A stretch of DNA of 64,000 nt from Mannheimia bovis (lineage in GTDB: Bacteria > Pseudomonadota > Gammaproteobacteria > Enterobacterales > Pasteurellaceae): contig NZ_CP061280.1 in assembly GCF_014541205.1 (NCBI RefSeq), positions 1,194,798 to 1,258,797 of the forward strand, in the 5' to 3' direction. Made by a program: the position numbers and the translations under genes. Of the stretch, positions 47,767 to 57,186 are shown one piece after another. Every line of letters begins with the position of its first letter. Within the stretch, counting starts at the first letter, position 1. The notes below the pieces were generated by a model. That model saw only the letters and a list, made by a program, of their open reading frames with translations, did not search any database and was not told the DNA's origin.

Positions 47767-49104
47767 ATGAGTAGTTTGTCTTTTGATTTTGCAGAAGATT
47801 TTCGACCGCTTGCAGCAAGAATGCGTCCTCAAAATTTAGCTGAATATGTGGGTCAATCTCATCTGATCGGCGAAGGTAAACCACTGCGTAGAGCGATTGA
47901 AGCAGGACATAGTCATTCTATGATTTTCTGGGGTCCTCCGGGAACAGGGAAAACGACATTAGCTGAAATTATTGCCCATCATTTTGATGCTGAAGTGGAA
48001 CGTATTTCAGCGGTAACCAGCGGTGTAAAAGAGATCAGAGAAGCAATTGAACGAGCAAAATTAAATCGACAAACAGGCAGACGAACATTACTCTTTGTTG
48101 ATGAGGTTCATCGATTCAACAAAAGTCAGCAAGATGCATTTTTACCGCATATTGAAGACGGCACGATCATCTTTATTGGAGCAACAACGGAGAACCCTTC
48201 GTTTGAGCTTAATAATGCGTTACTTTCCCGAGCCAGAATTTATATCTTAAAGCCACTACAAGCGGTCGAAATTTTGAAAATTTTGCAAATGGCGGTGGCA
48301 GATGTAGAGCGTGGGCTAGGCAATGAAAAATTACTGCTTGAAGATGATGTACTGACATTACTTGCCGATTATGTAAATGGTGATGCTCGTTTTGCCTTAA
48401 ATTGCCTAGAGTTAATGGCAGATATGGCAGAAAGTACCTCTCAAGGTAAAGTGTTAAACAAGGCATTACTTACTGAAGTATTGGGTGAGCGACAAGCTCG
48501 TTTTGATAAAGGGGGCGATCGTTATTACGATCTAATCTCAGCCCTCCATAAATCTATTCGTGGTTCATCGCCAGATGGGGCATTATATTGGTACGCTCGT
48601 ATTTTAACCGCAGGTGGCGATCCGCTTTATGTGGCAAGGCGATTACTTGCAATTGCTTCAGAAGATATAGGCAATGCAGATCCGAGAGCAATGCAAATTG
48701 CTATAGCAGCGTGGGATTGCTTTACCAGAGTTGGAGCTTATGAAGGAGAAAGGGCTATTGCCCAAGCGATTATTTATCTTGCGGTTGCTCCTAAAAGTAA
48801 TGCGGTTTATCAAGCCTTCAATGAAGCTAAACGCTTAGCGAAAGAAGCAAAAGATTATGATGTACCGGAACATTTACGCAATGCTCCGACTAATTTAATG
48901 AAATCACTTGGTTATGGTGAAGAGTATCGTTATGCTCATAATGAGCCGAATGCTTACGCCGCAGGGGAAAATTATTTTCCACCTGAACTTCAAGAGACGC
49001 AATTCTATTTTCCTTCAGAACGAGGAATGGAAAAGCAGATTAAAGAAAAAATGGCTTGGCTGAAAACACAAGATGAATTAAGCGAGATCAAGCGGTATAA
49101 ATAA
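47767..49104 (+). CDS. rarA: RarA, replication-associated AAA+ ATPase
   Basis: A 445-residue clamp-loader-like ATPase acting at stalled replication forks. [30 protein letters not shown] opens the protein; Walker A is GPPGTGKT (56-63), Walker [17 protein letters not shown], then the sensor segment [22 protein letters not shown], and the C-terminal tetramerisation region with [23 protein letters not shown]. The length matches E. coli RarA (447). It follows mreD by eight bases, an unusual partner set compared with E. coli, where rarA follows lolA. Confidence 0.96.
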   Translation: MSSLSFDFAEDFRPLAARMRPQNLAEYVGQSHLIGEGKPLRRAIEAGHSHSMIFWGPPGTGKTTLAEIIAHHFDAEVERISAVTSGVKEIREAIERAKLNRQTGRRTLLFVDEVHRFNKSQQDAFLPHIEDGTIIFIGATTENPSFELNNALLSRARIYILKPLQAVEILKILQMAVADVERGLGNEKLLLEDDVLTLLADYVNGDARFALNCLELMADMAESTSQGKVLNKALLTEVLGERQARFDKGGDRYYDLISALHKSIRGSSPDGALYWYARILTAGGDPLYVARRLLAIASEDIGNADPRAMQIAIAAWDCFTRVGAYEGERAIAQAIIYLAVAPKSNAVYQAFNEAKRLAKEAKDYDVPEHLRNAPTNLMKSLGYGEEYRYAHNEPNAYAAGENYFPPELQETQFYFPSERGMEKQIKEKMAWLKTQDELSEIKRYK

Positions 49105-49162
49105 TTCCTAAATTTGCGAAATGTGATGAAAAAACGACCGCTTGTGGTTATTTGGAAGAGAT

Positions 49163-49948
49163 ATGTTTGATATTTTATTGCCTGCGTGGCTTGCAGGTGT
49201 TTGTTTAGCCTTTATCACTGCACCGCTTGGTGCTTTTGTTGTTTGGCGGAAAATGGCGTATTTTGGCGATACGCTTTCCCATTCTGCATTATTAGGGGTT
49301 GCTCTTGGTATTTTTCTGCAAATTGATCCCTATATTGCCGTCATTGCAATGACAATTACCTTAGCTATATTGTTGGTTTGGCTTGAGCAGAAAACCAATT
49401 ATTCGGTTGATACTGTTTTAGGTATTATAGCCCATACCAGCCTTTCTCTCGGTGTGATTACCATTAGCTTGCTGGATAACGTAAGAGTAGATTTAATGTC
49501 TTACTTGTTTGGTGATTTACTGGCAATTAGTTTTTCTGATGTGATTTTTATCGGGGCAGGTGCAACTCTGATCTTATCGGTGCTGATGATATTCTGGAAA
49601 CGTCTATTATCTATCACAATTAGCCCGGAACTCGCCCAAGTTGAAGGCTTAAATGTCGCTCGTCTACGTTTATTACTGATGATTTTAACCGCATTAACCA
49701 TTGCATTAAGTATGAAATTTGTGGGGGCATTAATTATTACCTCACTACTCATTATTCCGTCTGCCACAGCAAGGCGTTTTGCAAAAACACCTGAAAAAAT
49801 GGTCTTTACTGCTATTTTATTTAGCATCATTGCAGTAACGGGCGGGCTGTTACTATCAGGGTGGAAGGATACTCCGGCAGGTCCATCTGTAGTGATTTGT
49901 GCCGGAATACTCTTTTTAATTTCGCTATTTAAAAAAGAATACAATTAA
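49163..49948 (+). CDS. znuB: ZnuB-like zinc ABC transporter permease
   Basis: A 261-residue inner-membrane permease of the ABC-3 family, most like ZnuB, moving zinc from the periplasmic binding protein ZnuA. WLAGVCLAFITAPLGAFVVWRKMAYFGDTLSHSALLGVALG is the classic ZnuB start, followed by VDTVLGIIAHTSLSLGVI and VGALIITSLLIIPSATARRFAKTP. About eight hydrophobic segments; length matches E. coli ZnuB (261). GGAAGAG precedes the ATG. No ATPase (znuC) or binding-protein (znuA) gene lies next to it. A manganese permease is a less likely alternative. Confidence 0.9.
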   Translation: MFDILLPAWLAGVCLAFITAPLGAFVVWRKMAYFGDTLSHSALLGVALGIFLQIDPYIAVIAMTITLAILLVWLEQKTNYSVDTVLGIIAHTSLSLGVITISLLDNVRVDLMSYLFGDLLAISFSDVIFIGAGATLILSVLMIFWKRLLSITISPELAQVEGLNVARLRLLLMILTALTIALSMKFVGALIITSLLIIPSATARRFAKTPEKMVFTAILFSIIAVTGGLLLSGWKDTPAGPSVVICAGILFLISLFKKEYN

Positions 49949-50083
49949 ATAGCATAAAAAAGATATAAATTATAAAAATAAGGCATAAGGTTTTTACGGA
50001 AATAGCATTGAAATTTTCTATTAATCTGCTTAAATATAATTATTAGTTTTGTAGTAACTTATTGAGAATTAAAGAATTAAATT

Positions 50084-50884
50084 ATGTGTCAATTACTCGG
50101 AATGAATTGTAATACGCCAACGGATATTACCTTTTCTTTTGATGGCTTTCGGCGGCGTGGGGGATTAACCGATCACCACACAGATGGCTTTGGAATCGCC
50201 TTCTTTGAAGGCAAAGGTGTGCGGGTTTTTCGTGATAACCGACCAGGAGCTTCATCGCCAATGGCGGAATCTATCAGTCAGTATCAAATTAAATCGTTAA
50301 ATGTGATTGCTCATATCCGCAAAGCTACGCGTGGTGATGTGAATTTGGAAAACACCCACCCTTTTATTCGTGAATTATGGGGCGAGAACTGGGTTTTCGC
50401 CCATAATGGTACAGTAGAGGGGGTTGGGGTTTGTGAAGAGTGTCATTACCAACCGATTGGTACAACAGACTCCGAAGCCGCATTTTGCCGAATTGTATCG
50501 GAATTAAAAGAGATGTATCCGGCAAAACCAAGCGAAAAAGAGATTTTTGATGCAGTGTTGAAGGTAACAGAAAGAATTGCGGAACAAGGTGTATTTAATT
50601 TTATTTTATCGAATGGGCATTTTATGATTGCTCGATGCACTACCAATCTTCACTATGTATGTCGCAAAGCCCCTTTTGGTAAAGCATTGCGTGATGATGA
50701 TGTTTCAATTGATTTCAGCCAATATACCCAAATTACCGACAAGGTAACGATCATCACAACTCAGCCACTGACAAAAAATGAAAATTGGATAAAAATGAAA
50801 AATGGTGGTTACGTTTTTTTTAAAGATGGCGATGTGCTTTATGAAATTGAAGGAACGCTACCAGAAGCTAAACCTCACGTTTAA
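50084..50884 (+). CDS. YafJ-type class II glutamine amidotransferase
   Basis: A 266-residue Ntn-type amidotransferase domain standing alone. The nucleophile is Cys2 (MCQLLGMNCNTP), exposed when Met1 is removed. RRRGGLTDHHTDGFGIAFFE, IAHIRKATRGDVNLENTHPF, and WVFAHNGTVEG are the conserved loops shared with GlmS and PurF, but no synthase domain follows. E. coli YafJ has the same length (255) and its partner reaction is not established. The ribosome binding site is weak. It is monocistronic and converges on ispA across a terminator. Confidence 0.9.
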   Translation: MCQLLGMNCNTPTDITFSFDGFRRRGGLTDHHTDGFGIAFFEGKGVRVFRDNRPGASSPMAESISQYQIKSLNVIAHIRKATRGDVNLENTHPFIRELWGENWVFAHNGTVEGVGVCEECHYQPIGTTDSEAAFCRIVSELKEMYPAKPSEKEIFDAVLKVTERIAEQGVFNFILSNGHFMIARCTTNLHYVCRKAPFGKALRDDDVSIDFSQYTQITDKVTIITTQPLTKNENWIKMKNGGYVFFKDGDVLYEIEGTLPEAKPHV

Positions 50885-50889
50885 TATCT

Positions 50890-50916
50890 AAAAACCTAGC
50901 ATCTGCTAGGTTTTTT
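50890..50916. terminator. Bidirectional terminator between yafJ-like gene and ispA
   Basis: AAAACCTAGCA pairs with TGCTAGGTTTT, flanked by A- and T-runs. Confidence 0.85.
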
Positions 50917-50917
50917 C

Positions 50918-51811
50918 TTAGTTTTCACGTTTAACAATAAAATCAGCTAATTCTTTTAATGCAGTGGTATCAAAAGGCAGTTGTTCAAGAGAGGAGAGAG
51001 CGGTTTGGTAAAGTGTTTCGGCTTTTTGCTTTGCTCCATCTAGCCCTAGTAATTTAGGATAAGTGCTTTTATTTAAATTTTCATCAGAACCCACCGTTTT
51101 ACCAATTTTATCCGTTTCGCCAATCACATCTAAAATATCGTCTTGCACTTGAAAAGCTAAGCCAATGGCTTTTGCATAATTTACAAGCGGTTGTTTTATC
51201 GCTAAATTTTGCGAATAGTCGGAAAGGTTAAAGCCCATCATCACAGAGGAAAGAATTAACGCCCCTGTTTTGTTACGATGAATTAATTCTAATTCTTCTA
51301 AATTGACCGATTTATTTTCCGCAATCAAATCTAAACTTTGCCCTAAACACATTCCTTTTGCACCCGCAGCAGAGGTTAGTTCTCTTACTTGTGCCACTTT
51401 TTCTTTATCAGAAATATGGGGATCGGTTACGAGCAACTCAAACGCAAAACTTTGTAACGCATCACCGGCTAGAGTGGCGGTTGCTTCATCAAAGGCGATA
51501 TGACAGGTTGGCTTGCCTCGACGCAATTTATCATCATCCATTGCAGGTAAATCATCGTGAACCAATGAATAAGCGTGGATAGATTCCATTGCCGCTGCAC
51601 TATGATCTAATTTTTCAAGCGGCACGCCAAGCATTCTACCTGTGGCATAAATTAAAAACGGGCGAACACGCTTTCCGCCTAATAAAACCGCATATTCCAT
51701 TGCGTTAATTAATGGGGAATGAAAGGCTTCGTAATGATTTAATTTTTCTGCTAGAAAATCGTTAATCCGTTTTTGTTGAGTGGTGAGGTCGGTTGCTAAG
51801 GAATAGCTCAT
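50918..51811 (-). CDS. ispA: Farnesyl diphosphate synthase
   Basis: A 297-residue prenyltransferase building farnesyl diphosphate for undecaprenyl phosphate, quinones and haem O. The first aspartate-rich motif is HDDLPAMDDD, the second QVQDDILDVIG, with GGKRVRPFLIYATG before them. The length matches E. coli IspA (299). MSYSLATDL at 51811 is the family start; a longer frame runs into xseB. It lies 16 bases after xseB. In E. coli dxs follows ispA; here it does not, as the next gene is convergent. Confidence 0.96.
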   Translation of the reverse strand: MSYSLATDLTTQQKRINDFLAEKLNHYEAFHSPLINAMEYAVLLGGKRVRPFLIYATGRMLGVPLEKLDHSAAAMESIHAYSLVHDDLPAMDDDKLRRGKPTCHIAFDEATATLAGDALQSFAFELLVTDPHISDKEKVAQVRELTSAAGAKGMCLGQSLDLIAENKSVNLEELELIHRNKTGALILSSVMMGFNLSDYSQNLAIKQPLVNYAKAIGLAFQVQDDILDVIGETDKIGKTVGSDENLNKSTYPKLLGLDGAKQKAETLYQTALSSLEQLPFDTTALKELADFIVKREN

Positions 51812-51827
51812 TTTATTACTCTTTGTA

Positions 51828-52058
51828 TTATTCTTTTGTATAGTCGCTAAGTTCTGCGGTATCATTTTTATTTAATAGAATTTGAATTCGTTGCTCTGCT
51901 TTTTGTAAGCGTTCTTGCCCTTGCTGTACCAGTTTAATTGCTGCTTCAAATTCATTAAGGGCATCTTCAAGCGGTAAATCGCCTGCTTCTAAATGGGTAA
52001 CAATTGCTTCTAATTCTTTGAGAGTAGTTTCGAAATCTTGAGTTGGTTTTTTTGCCAT
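51828..52058 (-). CDS. xseB: Exonuclease VII small subunit
   Basis: A 76-residue helical protein that pairs in several copies with XseA to form exonuclease [53 protein letters not shown] is the complete domain; it has the G-D-L-x-L-E-x-x-L turn of the family. The length matches E. coli XseB (80). It is the first gene of xseB-ispA on the minus strand. Confidence 0.96.
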   Translation of the reverse strand: MAKKPTQDFETTLKELEAIVTHLEAGDLPLEDALNEFEAAIKLVQQGQERLQKAEQRIQILLNKNDTAELSDYTKE

Positions 52059-52183
52059 TTTATTTGACCTATAGAGCGTTGAAGTCTTGCAAGTTTACCG
52101 TTCTCATAAGGGATTTGCAAATTCCTTTTACTTTTCGACCGCTTGTAGTATGGTATCTCAACTTTCTAAACAGAGGATTTTCT

Positions 52184-52972
52184 ATGCAAGTAACAGAACT
52201 GAATATTTACCCGATAAAATCCACGCAATCAACCCAAGTTTCTCAAGCTTTTGTAGAACCTAAGGGGTTAAATTTTGATCGTGAATTTATGATAACGGAA
52301 TCTGACGGTAAATTTATTACTGCCCGTAAAGATGTAGAACTATACCGCCTAACGGCTTTTCCGATTGCAACAGGGCTTGTGATTAGCCATACAAGCGGTC
52401 AAAAATGTGTTGCACTTTACCAAGATTTCATTGAGGAGCAATCAAGTGAAGTATGGGGAACGAATTTTTATTCTAAAGTGGCAGACAAGCGTGTTAATCA
52501 ATGGCTAAGCGAAATTTTAGGAAGAGAAGTGCAACTTCGTTGGTTGGGTAGTCAAAGCCAACGTAAGGTTGAAAACTTTGCAGATAATCCATTGAGTTTT
52601 GCAGATAGTCATCCTGTTACTTTGATGTCGCTCAAATCCCTTGAGCAAGTGCAAGAATGGTCGCCAATTCCAATCGAAATGGCTCGTTTTCGTCCAAATA
52701 TTGTGATTGACGGCAATATTGCTTTTGAAGAAGAGAATTGGGAACAAATTCAAATTGGTGAAGTCTTATTTCGCAAGTCCGCCCTTTGTACTCGATGTGT
52801 ACTAATTACTCGCAATTTATCTACGTTAGAATTAGACCCTCAAGCAGAGCCTTTCCGAACGTTGAAACAAAAGCATACAAATGATAAAGGAAAACCGATT
52901 TTTGGCATTCATCTTGTGCCACAAAATAGTGGAATAATAAAAGTGGGCGACACCATCACTATTCAATCATAA
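52184..52972 (+). CDS. MOSC-domain protein, YcbX-like without ferredoxin domain
   Basis: A 262-residue protein. The N-terminal MOSC beta-barrel (LNIYPIKSTQSTQVSQAFVEPKGLNFDREFMI, to about 110) leads into the MOSC domain with HPVTLMSLKSLEQV, MARFRPNIVIDG and SALCTRCVLITRN, whose Cys would bind molybdenum cofactor. E. coli YcbX carries an additional C-terminal 2Fe-2S ferredoxin domain (total 369 residues) and detoxifies N-hydroxylated bases; here that domain is absent, so electrons must come from a separate partner. CAGAGGA precedes the ATG at 52184; a longer frame to 52043 is unlikely. It diverges from xseB and is 30 bases ahead of the next gene. Confidence 0.85.
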   Translation: MQVTELNIYPIKSTQSTQVSQAFVEPKGLNFDREFMITESDGKFITARKDVELYRLTAFPIATGLVISHTSGQKCVALYQDFIEEQSSEVWGTNFYSKVADKRVNQWLSEILGREVQLRWLGSQSQRKVENFADNPLSFADSHPVTLMSLKSLEQVQEWSPIPIEMARFRPNIVIDGNIAFEEENWEQIQIGEVLFRKSALCTRCVLITRNLSTLELDPQAEPFRTLKQKHTNDKGKPIFGIHLVPQNSGIIKVGDTITIQS

Positions 52973-53002
52973 TTATTTTTAATTTTTAAAAAGGAGATTC
53001 AA

Positions 53003-54952
53003 ATGTACGAACGCAGTCAATCAAGAACTGTGCTATTCCCGATCCTGCTATTTGTTGGGATTAATCTATTTATTCTAACATTATCCCGTCTAGCTTTAGG
53101 TATTTGGCAGGCTGATCGAATATCAGCTGTTGATGGCTGGATACCATTAATGTTACAAGGCATTCGTATTGATGTATCCGCATTATGTTGGCTGTTTGGT
53201 TTACCTGCATTATTGAGTGTATTTTTCTTTCATAAAAATGCACTCGGCTCAATTTGGCGGATTATTTTAAGAATTTGGCTAACCGCAGGTAGTGTCTTTA
53301 TTCTTTTTATGGAAGTGGCAACACCAAATTTTATTGAAACCTTTGATCTCCGCCCTAATCGCCTTTTCATTGAGTATTTAGTTCACCCAAAAGAAGTGTT
53401 TACAATGTTGATTAATGGTCATTTATGGGCTGTTATTTGCGGTGTTGTTGTATTCATTATCTCATTAATGATTTATTGGAAATTATCAGGCTGGGCAACA
53501 AAAAATTTACGTTTGCCGAGTTGGAAAATGCGTCCATTATTGGCTCTGTTAGTGGCTGTTACAGTGTTTGTTGGTGGACGTTCTAGTTTTGCTCATCGAG
53601 GTATAAACCCGGCAATGGTTGCATTCTCAAGTGATCCTCTTGTAAATTCACTGGTGTTAAACTCAGGCTATTCTGTACTTTATGCAGTACAACAATTGAA
53701 AGATGAAGATAAATCTTCGGAGCAATATGGCAAAATGTCTGTTGAAGAAATGCTAAGTATTGTTAAACAGGTTCGAAATCGTCCAAATTCTGATTATATA
53801 CTAGATGAAATTCCAACCTTGACTGAAAATAAAGCCACTTATCAAGGTAAACCTAAAAATATTGTAATTGTTTTAGAGGAAAGCTTAGGGGCTCAGTTTG
53901 TTGGCTCATTAGGCGGTAAAAATCTTACGCCAAATTTAGACAAACTTTCAGAACAAGGGTGGTATTTTACCAATCTTTACGCTACAGGTACTCGCTCAGT
54001 AAGGGGCATTGAGGCAGTAACAACCGGTTTTACCCCAACACCAGCAAGAGCGGTGGTAAAACTGACGAAAAGCCAAAATAACTTTTTCAGTATTGCGGAA
54101 TTATTAAAGCGTCAAGGCTACCATACTTCTTTTATTTATGGTGGGGAAAAGCATTTTGATAATATGGCTAGTTTCTTCTATGGTAATGGCTTCCAACAAA
54201 TTATTGACGAAAAAGATTATAAAAACCCTAAATTTACGGCAACTTGGGGCGTGAGTGATGAAGATCTTTTTGATAAGGCAAATGAAACCTTTACTCAGCT
54301 CTATAAAGAAGAAAAACCATTCTTTAGCTTGGTATTTAGCTCAAGTAATCACGATCCTTTTGAGTTTCCGGACGGTAAAATTGAATTATACGAGCAACCA
54401 AAACAAACTCGTAACAATGCAGCAAAATACGCCGATTATGCTATCGGGCATTTTTTTGAGTTAGCGAAAAAATCAGATTATTGGAAAGATACGGTGTTCT
54501 TAGTGATTGCAGATCACGATTCACGAGCTGTTGGTGAGCATTTAGTGCCAATTCAACATTTCCATATACCGGCGTTATTACTGGGTGAAAATATTGAACC
54601 AAGATTGGATCATCGTTTAGTTAGCCAGTTAGATATGCCAACCACATTACTTTCTGTGGCGGGGATAAGTGGACAATATCCAATGATTGGCTATGATTTA
54701 ACGCAAGATATTGATCCAAACCGAGCTTTTATGCAATATGATGCAACACAAGCGATGATGAAAGGTAATGATGTGGTTGTAATGCGACCAAACTTACCGA
54801 TTGAAGGATTTGTGTATGATAAAGCAACGTTTAACCTAATGCCTAAAGAACAACCTGAGGCTTTTAAGAAAGAAGCATTGGCTCACGCATTACTTGGTAG
54901 TTATTTATATAAAAATCAGTTGTATAAATTACCGCCGGAAAGTAAGCAGTAG
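53003..54952 (+). CDS. LTA synthase-like sulfatase-fold membrane protein
   Basis: A 649-residue protein: about five N-terminal membrane helices (to about 200), then a large periplasmic sulfatase-fold domain. The metal-binding Glu293 (NIVIVLEESLGAQF), the predicted nucleophile Thr330 (ATGTRSVRGIE) and the C-terminal LVIADHDSRAVGEH with further metal ligands are all present. This is the architecture of LtaS and OpgB phosphoglycerol transferases and differs from EptA-type enzymes by sequence. A role in decorating an outer-envelope glycan or lipid with phosphoglycerol is inferred; the acceptor is unknown. GGAG lies 8 bases before the ATG; it is 30 bases after the MOSC gene. Confidence 0.85.
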   Translation: MYERSQSRTVLFPILLFVGINLFILTLSRLALGIWQADRISAVDGWIPLMLQGIRIDVSALCWLFGLPALLSVFFFHKNALGSIWRIILRIWLTAGSVFILFMEVATPNFIETFDLRPNRLFIEYLVHPKEVFTMLINGHLWAVICGVVVFIISLMIYWKLSGWATKNLRLPSWKMRPLLALLVAVTVFVGGRSSFAHRGINPAMVAFSSDPLVNSLVLNSGYSVLYAVQQLKDEDKSSEQYGKMSVEEMLSIVKQVRNRPNSDYILDEIPTLTENKATYQGKPKNIVIVLEESLGAQFVGSLGGKNLTPNLDKLSEQGWYFTNLYATGTRSVRGIEAVTTGFTPTPARAVVKLTKSQNNFFSIAELLKRQGYHTSFIYGGEKHFDNMASFFYGNGFQQIIDEKDYKNPKFTATWGVSDEDLFDKANETFTQLYKEEKPFFSLVFSSSNHDPFEFPDGKIELYEQPKQTRNNAAKYADYAIGHFFELAKKSDYWKDTVFLVIADHDSRAVGEHLVPIQHFHIPALLLGENIEPRLDHRLVSQLDMPTTLLSVAGISGQYPMIGYDLTQDIDPNRAFMQYDATQAMMKGNDVVVMRPNLPIEGFVYDKATFNLMPKEQPEAFKKEALAHALLGSYLYKNQLYKLPPESKQ

Positions 54953-54964
54953 AGCAAATTAAAA

Positions 54965-55013
54965 GAGAGAGGGTTGCAATATTTTTATCAAAAATGACCG
55001 CTTGCCCTCTCTC
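54965..55013. terminator. Long-loop hairpin with an uptake core in its loop
   Basis: GAGAGAGGG (54965-54973) pairs with CCCTCTCTC (55005-55013); the 31-base loop includes ACCGCTTG. It lies between convergent genes and may act as a weak bidirectional terminator. Confidence 0.5.
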
Positions 55014-55040
55014 AAAAGAGTAGATTATTTTAAAACCAGA

Positions 55041-55958
55041 TTATTTTAAAAATAGTGCAGCTGCACCACGTGTGCCACCTGAATCGCCGTGAATGGCTTT
55101 TTTAATAACAGGCACTTTAGCTGATCGCATTAAATGTTTCGGCAGGGCTTTTGGCAAAGCTTCATAAATATAGTCGAAGTTAGATAAACCGCCACCAAAT
55201 ACAATCATATCCGGATCTAAAACGGTAATAAGATTACCAATGCTAATTGCCATTAACTCAATATACTTCTCAACAAATTCCACAACTTTCTGCTCGTTAT
55301 TGTAGAAACGCTCTATAATCTCTTTAGCCGATATTTTCTCGCCAACTAAATCGTTAAAGAGTAATTCAAAACCACGACCGGAAATATAAGTATCTAAGCA
55401 AGCCTGATTACCACAACCACATTCATAAATTGGCGTTTGATCCCAACCCAATAATTTTAACGCGTGATAATTTAACTGCATATGCCCAACTTCGCCAGCC
55501 ATACCAATTCTGCCTGAATGGACTTTTCCATCAAAAACAATTCCGCCACCAAAACCTGTACCGATAATTAAGCCAAGTACAGTTGAAAAAGATTGATTAC
55601 TTTCGTCCCAAGCTTCGGAAAGAGCGAAACAGTTCGCATCGTTTTCTGCACGTACTTCACGCCCTAAACGCTCGCTCAAATCTTTAATAATTGTTTTACC
55701 ATCTGCAACACGAATATTGGTAATTTCCGCAATCCCTGTTTCACGGTTTACAAAGCCGGGTAAACCTAAGCCGACAGAACCTTTTTCGCCAAATTTCACG
55801 TCAGCATTATTGACTAAGTTCTCAATAGTATTGAGCCAATCTTCGTAATGAGTTTGTGGGGTTGGCACACGTTCACTGTGCAGTTTTTCTAATTTTTCAT
55901 TGAAAGCGGAAAGTTCAATTTTTGTACCGCCAACATCTAAGCCGTAATAAATCGCCAT
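55041..55958 (-). CDS. nagK: ROK-family N-acetylglucosamine kinase
   Basis: A 305-residue cytoplasmic sugar kinase. The ATP loop is [15 protein letters not shown], the catalytic Asp is in [48 protein letters not shown] holds the sugar-binding Glu and His, and [17 protein letters not shown] is the zinc-binding ROK signature. It resembles NagK (E. coli 303) more than Mak or NanK. It would phosphorylate GlcNAc from wall turnover. The gene starts two bases after the pgpB stop, so the two are co-transcribed; the link is envelope recycling. Confidence 0.88.
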   Translation of the reverse strand: MAIYYGLDVGGTKIELSAFNEKLEKLHSERVPTPQTHYEDWLNTIENLVNNADVKFGEKGSVGLGLPGFVNRETGIAEITNIRVADGKTIIKDLSERLGREVRAENDANCFALSEAWDESNQSFSTVLGLIIGTGFGGGIVFDGKVHSGRIGMAGEVGHMQLNYHALKLLGWDQTPIYECGCGNQACLDTYISGRGFELLFNDLVGEKISAKEIIERFYNNEQKVVEFVEKYIELMAISIGNLITVLDPDMIVFGGGLSNFDYIYEALPKALPKHLMRSAKVPVIKKAIHGDSGGTRGAAALFLK

Positions 55959-55960
55959 AA

Positions 55961-56692
55961 TTATGTTCTCTTATGAAATAAATTAAATGGGTTTTTGTTT
56001 TGCAGCCAAGGCACAAACCATACAAAGAGTGCCAAGTTTGTTGCAAATGCGAGTAAGCTACTAACAAATAAATCAATCGGGTAGTGCATACCTAATCTTA
56101 AACGACTAATTAATGTTAACGCTGCCCAAACAATTGCAAAAATATGGGCAAAAACAACCGCTTGTCCACGCATATTAAGGCAGAAGCCGACTACTAAAAG
56201 TAGCCAAGAAACTGCAAAGATTGTATGACCGGACGGGAACGAATAGCCAACTTCTTTCGCTTGGTGGGCTGTTACAAAATTTTGCTGTGTACCGATTTTT
56301 TCACTAACCGCTAAGCCTCTTTGTTCACGTGTTAATTTGTAGAAATCAACAGATTTATCTTTAAACAGGGCAGAGACAAAAGGTCTGGGCTCTTGGAAGG
56401 TTGATTTCATCACGGTTTTAATAGCTTGAGTTGCCAACATTGAAACAAGACAAACGGTCATCACAAAAAATAACGAATAACGCTTTCTTACTACCCAAGC
56501 TAATAATAAGATAAAAATCACACAAGTTGCGATAGCATAAGGCAAAGATCCTGTTTCGGTGATTAAAAATAAAAAGTAATCCAAACCATATTCAGGGTAG
56601 TGCATAGCCAAAGACCACTGCCAGTTTGTCAGCCAAGTAACAACAGGGATTAGCAACATTGCCAGAGTATAAAGAAAGAATTTTTTAAACAT
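55961..56692 (-). CDS. pgpB: PAP2-family phosphatase PgpB
   Basis: A 243-residue inner-membrane phosphatase that can dephosphorylate undecaprenyl diphosphate and phosphatidylglycerophosphate. The three PAP2 motifs are clear: [22 protein letters not shown] and [14 protein letters not shown], with about six membrane helices. Length is near E. coli PgpB (254). It is first in the pgpB-nagK pair. An uptake-signal hairpin separates it from yhbY upstream. Confidence 0.92.
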   Translation of the reverse strand: MFKKFFLYTLAMLLIPVVTWLTNWQWSLAMHYPEYGLDYFLFLITETGSLPYAIATCVIFILLLAWVVRKRYSLFFVMTVCLVSMLATQAIKTVMKSTFQEPRPFVSALFKDKSVDFYKLTREQRGLAVSEKIGTQQNFVTAHQAKEVGYSFPSGHTIFAVSWLLLVVGFCLNMRGQAVVFAHIFAIVWAALTLISRLRLGMHYPIDLFVSSLLAFATNLALFVWFVPWLQNKNPFNLFHKRT

Positions 56693-56708
56693 AGATATTC
56701 TGTTAAAA

Positions 56709-56733
56709 AACCGCTTGAAAAATACAAGCGGTT
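56709..56733 (-). terminator. Uptake-signal hairpin terminating yhbY
   Basis: AACCGCTTG (56709-56717) and CAAGCGGTT (56725-56733) form a 9-bp stem; on the minus strand a T-run follows, placing it behind yhbY and ahead of pgpB. Confidence 0.75.
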
Positions 56734-56757
56734 ATATTTGTGAAAAATTTTGCAAAT

Positions 56758-57072
56758 TTAGATAGCTTTAGTGGCTTTCGGCAACGTGATTTTTTTCTCT
56801 TCACTTTGGCGGTAAAGCACCAAAATATGCCCAATAGTTTGTACTTCCGCAGACTTTGTTTCACGCACAATAGCATCAATGATCAGTTGCTTCGTTTCAC
56901 GATCTGCACCCGCCACTTTTACTTTAATCAACTCGTGGTGGTCTAATGCATTGTCGATTTCCGCTAAAACACCTTCAGTTAAGCCGTTACCGCCTAGCAT
57001 TACAACAGGGCTTAAATGGTGTGCTAAACCTTTCAAATATTGCTTTTGTTTGGTTGTTAATTTAATTGACAT
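56758..57072 (-). CDS. yhbY: Ribosome-assembly RNA-binding protein YhbY
   Basis: A 104-residue CRM-domain protein that joins 50S precursors. LTTKQKQYLKGLAHHLSPVVMLGGNGLTEGVLAEIDNALDHHELIKVKV with the GxxG-type loop GGNG, and IVRETKSAEVQTIGHILVLYRQS, match E. coli YhbY (97). The start is either the ATG at 57072 (chosen, TGGA upstream) or one at 57084 four codons earlier. It is transcribed alone, divergent from the glycosyltransferase gene. Confidence 0.93.
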   Translation of the reverse strand: MSIKLTTKQKQYLKGLAHHLSPVVMLGGNGLTEGVLAEIDNALDHHELIKVKVAGADRETKQLIIDAIVRETKSAEVQTIGHILVLYRQSEEKKITLPKATKAI

Positions 57073-57186
57073 TTTTGTATCCATTTATTTGTTTGTAAAA
57101 TAAAATTCGGCGTAGAAAATAGCACAAAAACGCTCATTTTTAAAGTAAAATGAATGAATTGCAGAAATAAGAGAGAAGGATAGATT

